Source: Pigmentiphaga litoralis (GTDB taxonomy: Bacteria; Pseudomonadota; Gammaproteobacteria; Burkholderiales; Burkholderiaceae_B). Taken from it: 64,000 bases of DNA. A model generated the notes under the pieces. The model was not told where the DNA came from. It ran no database searches and saw only the letters and a list, made by a program, of their open reading frames with translations. The stretch spans positions 558,001 through 622,000 of the forward strand of contig NZ_BMXQ01000002.1 of assembly GCF_014651835.1 (NCBI RefSeq), read 5' to 3'. Positions 33,104-41,744 of this stretch are shown here, in pieces (position 1 is the first letter of the stretch; every line of letters starts with the position of its first letter). Position numbers and translations under genes: made by a program.

Positions 33104-34363
33104 TTACAGGAAAGACGGTCGCGCGCGCAGTTCTTCGGGCGCGTAGCCGGCGATCTTCTTGTAGTTGCTCGTGATTTCCTGCAGCTCTTCCTGCGTGACG
33201 ACTTCGTCGAGGTTCTCGACCCGCTTGCCTCCCGTGCGGTCAAACACGACGCGCAGCACGGTGTCGGGCGGGTTGACGCGGTTGGTCAGCACCACCTGGG
33301 TGGTCTGCTTCACGCGCACGTCGTCATACGCCTTCAGGGCTTCGGGGCCGACGCCCAGTTCTTTCAGGCGTCCGGCAAGGTAACGGGCGTCAATGATGGA
33401 CTGTCCGGCGCCGTTGGATCCGCGCGGCACCATGGGGTGGGCGGCGTCGCCGAGCAGCGTCATGCGGCCTTCTGTCCAGGTGGGCAGGGGATCCTGGTCA
33501 ACCATCGGATATTCCAGGATGGAGTCCGATGACTTGATCATGGCGGGCACGTCGAGCCAGTCGAACTTCCAGTTTTCAAACGCAGGCAGGAAATCTTCGA
33601 GGCGGCCGGGGCGGCTCCAGTCGCGAATCGCAGGCGTCTCGTCGTTGATTTCGGCCACCCAGTTGATCAACTGGTTGCCATCTTCATCAATATCGTTGCG
33701 AATGGGGTAGATCACCATCTTGCCGATTTCGAGCCAGCCGATACGCGTCATGCTGGCGCCGCTCAGGAAGGGCTTGAGCTTGGCCGTGCCCCGCCACATG
33801 TTGACGCCCGAATACCGCGGCGCGCCTTCATTGGGGTACAGCTGCTTGCGCAGGGCCGAGTGGACGCCGTCGCTGCCGACCACGACCTTGGCGCTGACGG
33901 AGGGCAGGGCGTCGCCTTCGGGCGATACGAAGTGCGCCGTGGCGCGTTCGCCATCCTGCGTCACGCCGGTGCACTTGTAGCCGCAGACCACGCTGTCGGC
34001 GCCCAGGCGTTCCAGCACGGCGTTGAGCAGCACGGTTTGCAGGTCACCACGATGGATCGAGTATTGCGGCCAGTCATAGCCGGCGGCGGTGCCCGACGGT
34101 TCGCTGTAGACGAACTGGCCGTGCTCGGTAAAGAAGGCCGATTCGGCGGTCCGCACGCCGACCTTGTCGAGTTCAGGCAGCAGGCCCAGCTCGGCCAGCT
34201 CGCGGGCCGCATGGGGCAGCACGTTGATGCCGACGCCCAGTGGCTTGAGTTCAGGCACGGCCTCGTAGATGCGGCAGGAAATGCCGGCCTGATGCAGGCT
34301 CAGGGCCAGGGTCAGGCCACCGATGCCGGAACCGATGATGAGGACGTCGACGTCTTGGGACAT
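33104..34363 (-). CDS. FAD-dependent monooxygenase (class A flavoprotein, PhzS/salicylate hydroxylase-like)
   Basis: A 419-residue flavoprotein with GSGIGG at 11-16, an SIHRGDLQ strand, the DG motif VGSDGVHSAL, and the GD motif LLGDAAHPMVPRGSNGAGQS. The MWRGTAKLKPFLSG segment is typical of the PhzS-like group, whose members hydroxylate small aromatic or phenazine acids. The start at 34363 is ATG; a TTG lies 15 bp earlier. It is the first gene of a leftward operon with SDR and Bug genes, divergent from the LysR gene at 34487, which presumably regulates it. Confidence 0.87.
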   Translation of the reverse strand: MSQDVDVLIIGSGIGGLTLALSLHQAGISCRIYEAVPELKPLGVGINVLPHAARELAELGLLPELDKVGVRTAESAFFTEHGQFVYSEPSGTAAGYDWPQYSIHRGDLQTVLLNAVLERLGADSVVCGYKCTGVTQDGERATAHFVSPEGDALPSVSAKVVVGSDGVHSALRKQLYPNEGAPRYSGVNMWRGTAKLKPFLSGASMTRIGWLEIGKMVIYPIRNDIDEDGNQLINWVAEINDETPAIRDWSRPGRLEDFLPAFENWKFDWLDVPAMIKSSDSILEYPMVDQDPLPTWTEGRMTLLGDAAHPMVPRGSNGAGQSIIDARYLAGRLKELGVGPEALKAYDDVRVKQTTQVVLTNRVNPPDTVLRVVFDRTGGKRVENLDEVVTQEELQEITSNYKKIAGYAPEELRARPSFL

Positions 34364-34486
34364 GAAAGGGGCTCGCAATGAAGGTGAACGATGGCGCTAT
34401 TAGGAACCGGATCGGGACATTAGGGAAATTTAGATATCATATGGATAAATAACGATTCCTTATGATGGCCGAATGTTGAGTGTTCC

Positions 34487-35395
34487 ATGAACCTTTCCCT
34501 GCGCCAGTTGCGCGTCTTCGTCCACGTGGCCCGCATCGGCAACTTCACGCGTGCGGCCGAGCAGGCGCACATGACCCAGGCGGGGCTCAGCATCATGATG
34601 CGCGAGATGGAAAAACAGCTGGACTGCCGGCTGTTCGACCGCACGACCCGCATGGTGGTGCTGACCGATGCGGGGCGGGACCTGTTGCCGGTGGCGCAGC
34701 GGGTGATCGCAGATATCGATGGCGTGGTGGCGCACCTGGGCGAAAGCGGCCGCAAGGCCCGGCAGACCTTGCGGATTGCGGCCACACCGCTGGTCTCGTC
34801 CAACATCCTGCCGGGGCTGTTCGCGCAGTTTCGCCGCAGCCATCCGCATGTCGAATTGCGCCTGACCGATGCGGACCTGAACCAGATCCAGGCCATGGTG
34901 AGCGCGGGCGACGTCGATCTGGGGCTGGGCTTTTTCTTCAAGCAGATGCCGGGCATCGTGCGCACGCCGGTGGGTACATTTCGGCTGATGCGCGTGGCCG
35001 CGGCCAGCGGCCCGCAGGACTTTTCGACCGGGGCGGCGCCGTGGGCCAGTCTGCACGGGGAACCGTTGATCAGCCTGCCCGCGAGCAACCCGATCCAGAA
35101 GCTGGTCGAAACGCATCTGGCGGCCATCGGCCGGGGCGATGAAGAGCGGCCCACCTTCAACTTCTTCAACACGCTGATCGCCATGGTGGAAGCGGGCATG
35201 GGCACGGCCGTGATCCCGTCCTTTGCGCTGGCCGCTTGCCATCGGCACCGAGTGACCACCGATCTGCTGGTGGACCCGGCCGTCGAGCTGAGTCTGTACC
35301 TGGTCAGCCGTCGAGGGATCAAGGAAACCGAGACCGCGTCGGACTTTCGCGACGCGCTGGCGGCGGCGCTGCCGGCGGCTGCATCGGCCGGGTAG
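34487..35395 (+). CDS. LysR-family transcriptional regulator
   Basis: A 302-residue LysR protein: the N-terminal HTH LRVFVHVARIGNFTRAAEQA with HMTQAGLSIMMREMEKQL, then a two-lobed effector domain. It is divergent from the flavin monooxygenase-SDR-Bug operon. The 123-bp intergenic region is AT-rich around 34425-34460, as expected for overlapping divergent promoters, but I cannot define one operator with confidence. The likely role is inducer-dependent activation of the neighbouring operon. Confidence 0.92.
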   Translation: MNLSLRQLRVFVHVARIGNFTRAAEQAHMTQAGLSIMMREMEKQLDCRLFDRTTRMVVLTDAGRDLLPVAQRVIADIDGVVAHLGESGRKARQTLRIAATPLVSSNILPGLFAQFRRSHPHVELRLTDADLNQIQAMVSAGDVDLGLGFFFKQMPGIVRTPVGTFRLMRVAAASGPQDFSTGAAPWASLHGEPLISLPASNPIQKLVETHLAAIGRGDEERPTFNFFNTLIAMVEAGMGTAVIPSFALAACHRHRVTTDLLVDPAVELSLYLVSRRGIKETETASDFRDALAAALPAAASAG

Positions 35396-35482
35396 TCACA
35401 GGGTGTAATGCGGGGGGCCGTGGCTCATCAATCTGTTGCAAAGCGCCGTTGTGCGCGGGCGCGGCAACTGATTCACTGACGT

Positions 35483-38359
35483 ATGCCCGAATCCAAGACA
35501 CGCACCAACACCCGAACGACGCCCGGCAAGACGCTGCAAGACACGCTGCCAGACAGGCCCGGGTCCCGCACCCGATCCAGGGCGTCGCCCCTTTCCGCAA
35601 CGACTGAACACGCTGCACCCGCGGACCGCCTGCCCATCGACCCGGCCGACACGCATCGTTTCGTGCGTGTGCGCGGCGCGCGTGAACACAACCTGCGCGA
35701 CGTCGATGTCGACATTCCGCGCGATGCGCTGGTCGTGTTTTCGGGCGTGTCCGGGTCCGGTAAATCGTCCCTGGCCTTTGGCACCCTGTACGCCGAAGCG
35801 CAGCGCCGCTACTTCGAGTCGGTCGCGCCCTATGCGCGGCGGCTGATCGACCAGGTGGGCGTGCCCGATGTGGACACCATCGATGGCTTGCCGCCCGCCG
35901 TCGCCCTGCAGCAGCAGCGCGGCACGCCCAGTGTGCGATCGTCGGTGGGCAGCGTCACGACCCTGTCCAGTCTGGTGCGCATGCTGTACTCGCGCGCCGG
36001 CACCTATCCCGCGAAACAGCCGATGCTGTATGCGGAAGATTTTTCGCCCAACACCGCGCAAGGCGCCTGCCCCAACTGCCACGGCCTGGGCCGCGTGTAT
36101 GAGGTGACCGAGGCATCGATGGTGCCCGACGACAGTCTGACGATCCGCGAACGCGCGATTGCGGCGTGGCCGCCGGCATGGCATGGGCAGAACCTGCGCG
36201 ACATTCTGGTGACGCTGGGCTACGACGTGGACACACCGTGGCGCGACCTTCCGCGCAAGGACCGCGACTGGATCCTGTTCACGGATGAGCAGCCGACCGT
36301 GCCGGTGTATGCCGGGTTCAGCCCGGCCGAGACCAAGGCGGCGCTGCGCCGCAAGATGGAGCCCAGCTACCAGGGCACCTTTACCGGGGTGCGCAAGTAC
36401 GTGCTGCAGACGTTCGCCACGACGCAAAGCGCATTGATGAAGAAGCGCGTGTCGCGCTACATGGTGGGCAGCCTGTGCCCGGTGTGTGATGGCAAGCGCC
36501 TGAAGCGCGAGGCTTTGTCGGTGACGTTCGCGGGGCTGGATATCGGGGACCTGTCGGCCTTGTCCATGGACCGGCTGGCGGATGTGCTGGCGCCGTTTGC
36601 GCAAGGGCGGTTTGACGATGAGGGCGCTTCGAGCCATGGCACCGGCAAAGGCGCCAACAAAGGCGCTGGCCGGGATGCGGCCGCGGGCAAAGCGACCGGC
36701 GCCAGCAAGGCCAACGCGCTGGACGGCGCCGTGCTGGACCGTGCCACCGCCAAGGCCGACACCGCGCGGCGGGTAGCCGCCGGCGGGTCGGCGCATCAGG
36801 CCGCGCCCGATGTGCGGCGCACGCCCAACCTGTCCGAGGAAAAACGCCTGGCCGCGCAGCGCATCACGCAAGACCTGGTGTCACGGGTCGCCACCTTGCA
36901 GTCCCTGGGCCTGGGGTATCTGTCATTGGAACGCAGCACCCCGACCCTGTCGCCGGGGGAGTTGCAGCGGCTGCGGCTGGCCACACAGATCCGTTCGAAC
37001 CTGTTCGGGGTGGTGTATGTGCTGGACGAGCCCTCGGCGGGGCTGCATCCCGCAGACGGCGAAGCCCTGATCCAGTCGCTGGCTCAACTGAAGGCGGCGG
37101 GCAATTCCCTGTTCGTGGTCGAGCATGACCTGGACATGATGCGGCGCGCGGACTGGCTGGTGGATGTGGGACCGGAGGCGGGCGAACGCGGCGGGCACGT
37201 GCTGTACAGCGGCCCGCCAGAAGGCTTGCGCAAGGTGGCAGAGTCCACCACGGCCAGATACTTGTTTGCAGATGCGGCGCCCGTGCGGCGCACACCGCGC
37301 ACGCCGACGGCCTGGCTGGAACTGCGCGGGGTGACGCGCAACAACCTGAATGGGCTGGATGCGGCGTTCCCGCTGGGGGTGCTGACGGCAGTGACGGGCG
37401 TGTCGGGATCGGGCAAGTCCAGCCTGGTCAGCCAGGCCTTGGTGGACCTGGTGCAGGACCACTTTGGCGATGACGCTCCGGCGCAAGAGGATGAATCCGA
37501 CGACGGAGAGCCGCAGGTGATCGCGCGCAGCGGCGGTCACATCCACGCCGGCATCGAACACATCAAACGGTTGGTGCGCGTGGACCAGAAGCCGATCGGC
37601 CGCACGCCGCGCTCCAACCTCGCGACCTACACCGGCCTGTTCGACCCGGTGCGCAAGCTGTTCGCCGCCACCCCCGCCGCGCGCAAGAAGAAGTTCGATG
37701 CCGGCCGCTTTTCGTTCAACGTGGCCAAGGGCCGTTGCGAAACGTGCGAGGGTGAAGGCTTTGTCAGTGTCGAACTGCTGTTCATGCCGAGTGTGTACGC
37801 GCCTTGCCCGACCTGCCATGGCGCGCGCTACAACGCCGACACACTTGCCATTACCTGGCATGACAAGACGATTGCCGACGTGCTGGGCATGACGGTGGAA
37901 GAGGCTGTCGAATTTTTTGCGGACGAGACCGTCGTGGCGCGCCCGTTGACGCTGCTGCGGGATATCGGCCTGGGCTACCTGCGCTTGGGGCAGCCCGCGA
38001 CCGAACTATCGGGTGGGGAGGCGCAGCGTATCAAGCTGGCCACCGAACTGCAGCGCGCACAGCGCGGCGATGCCCTGTATGTGCTGGACGAGCCGACCAC
38101 CGGGCTGCATCCGTCGGACGTAGACAAGCTGATGGCCCAGTTGAACGGCCTGGTCGATGCAGGCAACACCGTGATTGTGGTCGAGCATGAAATGCGGGTG
38201 GTGGCCGATGCCGACTGGGTGATCGATGTCGGCCCGGCCGCGGGCGAGGGCGGCGGACGCATCGTGGCGGCAGGCACGCCGCAGGAAGTGTGTCAGGCCA
38301 GGGACAGCAAGACGGCGCCGTATCTGCGGCGGCAGTTCGAATCAACACGTCCATGGTGA
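35483..38359 (+). CDS. UvrA2-like ABC-type DNA-repair ATPase lacking the UvrB-binding domain
   Basis: A 958-residue tandem ABC ATPase. After a disordered 55-residue N-terminal extension come Walker A GVSGSGKSS (88-96), zinc-finger pairs (CPNC, CPVC), signature LSPGELQRL with Pro replacing Gly, Walker B DEPSAGLHP, the second Walker A GVSGSGKSS, CETC and CPTC, LSGGEAQRI and DEPTTGLHP. The roughly 115-residue UvrB-binding region between the first ATPase half and GACPNCHGLG is missing, which is characteristic of UvrA2/DrrC-type proteins linked to DNA-damaging drug tolerance. A Gly/Ala/Lys-rich insert of about 75 residues (codons at roughly 36600-36830) sits before the first signature. The 3' end overlaps the AceE-like gene by 18 bp. 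Confidence 0.88.
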   Translation: MPESKTRTNTRTTPGKTLQDTLPDRPGSRTRSRASPLSATTEHAAPADRLPIDPADTHRFVRVRGAREHNLRDVDVDIPRDALVVFSGVSGSGKSSLAFGTLYAEAQRRYFESVAPYARRLIDQVGVPDVDTIDGLPPAVALQQQRGTPSVRSSVGSVTTLSSLVRMLYSRAGTYPAKQPMLYAEDFSPNTAQGACPNCHGLGRVYEVTEASMVPDDSLTIRERAIAAWPPAWHGQNLRDILVTLGYDVDTPWRDLPRKDRDWILFTDEQPTVPVYAGFSPAETKAALRRKMEPSYQGTFTGVRKYVLQTFATTQSALMKKRVSRYMVGSLCPVCDGKRLKREALSVTFAGLDIGDLSALSMDRLADVLAPFAQGRFDDEGASSHGTGKGANKGAGRDAAAGKATGASKANALDGAVLDRATAKADTARRVAAGGSAHQAAPDVRRTPNLSEEKRLAAQRITQDLVSRVATLQSLGLGYLSLERSTPTLSPGELQRLRLATQIRSNLFGVVYVLDEPSAGLHPADGEALIQSLAQLKAAGNSLFVVEHDLDMMRRADWLVDVGPEAGERGGHVLYSGPPEGLRKVAESTTARYLFADAAPVRRTPRTPTAWLELRGVTRNNLNGLDAAFPLGVLTAVTGVSGSGKSSLVSQALVDLVQDHFGDDAPAQEDESDDGEPQVIARSGGHIHAGIEHIKRLVRVDQKPIGRTPRSNLATYTGLFDPVRKLFAATPAARKKKFDAGRFSFNVAKGRCETCEGEGFVSVELLFMPSVYAPCPTCHGARYNADTLAITWHDKTIADVLGMTVEEAVEFFADETVVARPLTLLRDIGLGYLRLGQPATELSGGEAQRIKLATELQRAQRGDALYVLDEPTTGLHPSDVDKLMAQLNGLVDAGNTVIVVEHEMRVVADADWVIDVGPAAGEGGGRIVAAGTPQEVCQARDSKTAPYLRRQFESTRPW

Positions 38360-41083
38360 CGGCGCATCCGTATCGATGCCATACGCAACGATCGCCTGGG
38401 CGCACACCTGCGCCGACACGACGCCCTTGCGGCGCAAGGCATTCAATGCGGCCAGCACGACATGGTGCCGGTCCACCTCGAAGAACCGGCGCAAGGCCGC
38501 GCGGCTGTCGCTGCGGCCAAAGCCATCGGTGCCAAGAATCGTCATGGGCGCATCGATGTCATTCGCAACCATCTGCGGGACGGCACGCACATAGTCGGTG
38601 GCGGCAATGACGGGCGCATCCCCTTCAAGGCACGCGGCGACATGGCTTCGGCCGGCCGGCTGCTGCGGGTGCAGGCGGGCGTGGCGCGCGACCTCGGCCG
38701 CGTCACGCGAGAGTTCGCTGTAGCTCGTCACGCTCCACACCTCGCTGTCGATGCCCCAGTCCTTCGCCAGCAGGTCGGCCGCGGCGAGCACCTCGGCCAG
38801 GATGGCGCCTGAGCCGAGCAGGCGCACGGCGGCGCTGCCAGTGCCGGCACCCGCACCGGCACCGGCACTGGCACCACCCCCAGCCCGCACCCGATACATG
38901 CCCTTGATCACGCCCACCTCGACACCGTCGGGCAGGGAAGGCTGCGGCAGGTTTTCGTTCATCAGGGTCAGGTAGTAGAAGACGTCAACCTGTTCCTCCA
39001 GCATCTGCCGCATGCCGTGGTCCAGGATCACGGCCAGTTCGCCCGCGGTCGCCGGGTCGTAGGCGCGGCAGTTGGGCACTGTCGCCGCCACCAGATGGCT
39101 GCTGCCGTCCTGGTGCTGCAGCCCTTCACCGCCCAGCGTGGTCCGGCCGGCTGTGGCACCCAGCAGGAAGCCCCGCGCGCGCTGGTCGGCCGCGGCCCAG
39201 ATCAGGTCGCCGATGCGCTGGAAGCCGAACATGGAGTAGTAGATGTAGAAGGGCAGCATGGCCAAGCCATGCACGCTGTAGCTGGTGGCGGCCGCGACCC
39301 AGGAACTGATGGCGCCAGCTTCGCTGATGCCTTCTTCCAGGATCTGGCCGTCGCGCGCTTCGCGATAGCTCAGCACCGACCCGATGTCTTCGGGTTCGTA
39401 TTGCTGCCCTGAACGCGAGTAGATGCCGATCTGCTTGAACAGGTTCGCCATGCCAAAGGTGCGGGCTTCGTCCGCCACGATGGGCACGATGCGCGGACCA
39501 AGCTGCGCGTCTTTCAACAACTGCGTCAGCATGCGCACGAAGGCCATGGTGGTCGACATCTCCTTGCCTTCGGCCTGCAGCGCAAAGGTGGCGAAACTGC
39601 CGATTGCAGGGACCGTCATGACTGGCGCCCCCACCGCCCGGGCCGGCAGGCTGCCGCCCAGGGCCGCACGGCGCGCGTGCAGGTACAACATTTCCGGGCT
39701 GTCGGCCGCCGGCTTGTAGAAGGCCAGCGATTCCGTGGCTTCGTTCGACAAGGGCAGGTCGAAGCGGTCACGAAACGCCAGCAAGGCGTCCCGGTCCAGC
39801 TTCTTCTGCTGGTGCGTCGTCATGCGGCCCTGGCCGGCATCGCCCATGCCGTAGCCCTTCTTGGTCTGGGCCAGGATCACGGTGGGCACGCCCCGATGCC
39901 GTTGTGCTGCATCGTAGGCCGCATGGATCTTGACGAGGTCGTGGCCGCCGCGCTTCAGGCGGTCGATCTGCGCGTCGGTCAGGCCGGCGGCCAGCGCCTG
40001 CAAGGCGGGCGATTGGCCAAAGAAGTGCTCGCGGTTGAAGGCGCCATCCTTGGCCGCAAAGGTCTGCAACTGCCCGTCCACCGTGTTGGCAAAGGCCTGG
40101 GCCAGTGCTCCGGTCACGTCCTGCGCAAACAGTGGATCCCAGTCGGCGCCCCACACCAGCTTGATCACGTTCCAGCCCGCGCCGCCAAACAAGGTTTCCA
40201 GTTCGTCGATGATGCGGCCGTTGCCGCGCACCGGTCCGTCCAGCCGCTGCAAATTGCAGTTGACGACCCAGGTCAGGTTGTCGAGGCCTTCGCGCGCGGC
40301 CAGGGTCAGGGCCGACATGCTTTCAGGTTCGTCCATTTCGCCGTCGCCGAATACGCCCCACACGGTGCGGCCGGCCGTATCGAGCAGGCCCCGATGTTCC
40401 AGGTAGCGCATGAAGCGCGCGTGGTAGATCGAACTGATCGGTCCGATGCCCATCGACCCGGTCGGGAACTGCCAGAAGTCCGGCATCAACCAGGGATGCG
40501 GATAACTCGAAAGGCCTCTTGCCCCGTTCTTGCGTGCCGTGATTTCCTGCCGGTACATGGCCAGGTCCCGCTCTTCCAGCCGGCCTTCCAGGAAGGCCCG
40601 CGCATAGACACCCGGGGCCGAGTGGGGCTGGAAGAACACCAGGTCGGCTTGTGCAGGTGCGCCCGCCTTGAAGAAGTGATTGAAGCCCACCTCGAACAGA
40701 TCCGCCGCGCTGGCATAACTGGCGATATGGCCGCCCAGGTCGCCATAGGCCTGGTTGGCGCGCACCACCATCGCCAGCGCATTCCAGCGCATGGTCGAGG
40801 CCAGCTTTTCTTCGATCGCCAGGTCGCCCGGAAAGGCCGGCTCATGCTCGGGTGCGATGGTGTTGACGTAGGGCGTGCCGCGCGGACCGGTCCACGGCGC
40901 ACCGGCTGCCCGACAGTCGGCGGCCAGGCGATCCAGGATCTGCCGGGCACGTTCGGGGCCGGCTTCCCGCAGCAAGGACGCCAGCGCGTCGCGCCATTCG
41001 GCGGTTTCTTGGGGATCCGGGTCGGCCGCGCCGTCCAGCGTCAGGTTGGCAAGCAAAGGGTGGTGGCGCGCGTCGTCTTTCAC
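38342..41083 (-). CDS. Homodimeric pyruvate dehydrogenase E1 (AceE)-type protein
   Basis: A 913-residue thiamin-diphosphate enzyme. The ThDP motif is GDGEMDEPES followed about 27 residues later by NLQRLDGPVRGN. HIASYASAADLFEVGFNHFF, EITARKNGARGLSSYPHP and the E. coli-type TSYSELSRDA near the C-terminus identify AceE rather than the alpha/beta E1. A Gly/Ala repeat linker (about 38833-38890) precedes the TK C-terminal domain. No E2 or E3 genes are adjacent, and a Lrp-type regulator is divergent, so this may be a second, specialised 2-oxo acid dehydrogenase E1 rather than the housekeeping AceE. Confidence 0.88.
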   Translation of the reverse strand: MKDDARHHPLLANLTLDGAADPDPQETAEWRDALASLLREAGPERARQILDRLAADCRAAGAPWTGPRGTPYVNTIAPEHEPAFPGDLAIEEKLASTMRWNALAMVVRANQAYGDLGGHIASYASAADLFEVGFNHFFKAGAPAQADLVFFQPHSAPGVYARAFLEGRLEERDLAMYRQEITARKNGARGLSSYPHPWLMPDFWQFPTGSMGIGPISSIYHARFMRYLEHRGLLDTAGRTVWGVFGDGEMDEPESMSALTLAAREGLDNLTWVVNCNLQRLDGPVRGNGRIIDELETLFGGAGWNVIKLVWGADWDPLFAQDVTGALAQAFANTVDGQLQTFAAKDGAFNREHFFGQSPALQALAAGLTDAQIDRLKRGGHDLVKIHAAYDAAQRHRGVPTVILAQTKKGYGMGDAGQGRMTTHQQKKLDRDALLAFRDRFDLPLSNEATESLAFYKPAADSPEMLYLHARRAALGGSLPARAVGAPVMTVPAIGSFATFALQAEGKEMSTTMAFVRMLTQLLKDAQLGPRIVPIVADEARTFGMANLFKQIGIYSRSGQQYEPEDIGSVLSYREARDGQILEEGISEAGAISSWVAAATSYSVHGLAMLPFYIYYSMFGFQRIGDLIWAAADQRARGFLLGATAGRTTLGGEGLQHQDGSSHLVAATVPNCRAYDPATAGELAVILDHGMRQMLEEQVDVFYYLTLMNENLPQPSLPDGVEVGVIKGMYRVRAGGGASAGAGAGAGTGSAAVRLLGSGAILAEVLAAADLLAKDWGIDSEVWSVTSYSELSRDAAEVARHARLHPQQPAGRSHVAACLEGDAPVIAATDYVRAVPQMVANDIDAPMTILGTDGFGRSDSRAALRRFFEVDRHHVVLAALNALRRKGVVSAQVCAQAIVAYGIDTDAPSPWTC

Positions 41084-41119
41084 AGCGGTCTCCGGGGGGC
41101 GTCGATCCAGCCGAAAAGT

Positions 41120-41142
41120 CTATGCCTGCGTGACCCGCATAG
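41120..41142. promoter_or_regulatory. CTATGC-N11-GCATAG palindrome between aceE-like and Lrp-type genes
   Basis: Perfect 6-bp arms separated by 11 bp, 37 bp ahead of the AceE-like start and about 70 bp ahead of the Lrp-type start. The position fits a site for the divergently encoded Lrp-type regulator. Confidence 0.45.
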
Positions 41143-41213
41143 GGCGCTGAAAAGGTGGCATATCGGGTCGATCGTCAGCACAATGTGCCGTGATTCCACC
41201 CTGGAGCAGCACG

Positions 41214-41678
41214 ATGAACCTGGATGACACCGATCGCCGCATTCTGGATGCCTTGCAGGCGGATTCCAGCCTGTCGAACGTGGAACTGGCCCGCCGGGTG
41301 CACCTGTCGCCGTCACCCTGCCTGGCCCGCGTGCGCGCACTTGAAGCGGCGGGCCTGATCCGTCAATACGTGGCGCTGCTCGACCCGAAACAACTGGGTC
41401 TGCATTTGAACGTGTTCATTTCTATCAGCCTGAAGCAGCAAAGCCGGCAGGCGCTGCAGGCCTTTGAAGATGCCGTGGGCGCCCGCGAAGAAGTGATGGA
41501 GTGCTACCTGATGACCGGCGACGCGGACTACCTGATCCGCGTCGCCGTGCCGGACATGCCGGCGCTGGAAAGCTTCATTCTTGAACACCTGTCGCCGATC
41601 GCCGAGATCGAGAAGATCCGCTCCAGCTTTGCACTGAAGCAGGTGCGCTACAAAACCGCGCTGCCGCTGCACGGCTGA
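41214..41678 (+). CDS. Lrp/AsnC-family transcriptional regulator
   Basis: A 154-residue regulator. The N-terminal HTH reads LDDTDRRILDALQADSSLSN with VELARRVHLSPSPCLARVRA, and the C-terminal RAM domain contains VMECYLMTGDADYLIRVAV. GGAG lies 8 bp before the ATG at 41214. It is divergent from the AceE-like gene and probably controls it in response to an amino acid or 2-oxo acid. In this family such adjacency to a dehydrogenase gene is common. Confidence 0.93.
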   Translation: MNLDDTDRRILDALQADSSLSNVELARRVHLSPSPCLARVRALEAAGLIRQYVALLDPKQLGLHLNVFISISLKQQSRQALQAFEDAVGAREEVMECYLMTGDADYLIRVAVPDMPALESFILEHLSPIAEIEKIRSSFALKQVRYKTALPLHG

Positions 41679-41744
41679 AGGGGCTCAATAACCCCAGCGC
41701 GGCCGCCCGGGACGCGAGACCCCCGCGCGCTGCCGACGCGCCGA

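Noticed and set aside
39677-41227. A 516-codon plus-strand frame
   Set aside because: Antisense shadow of the AceE-type gene, which has a complete ThDP motif.
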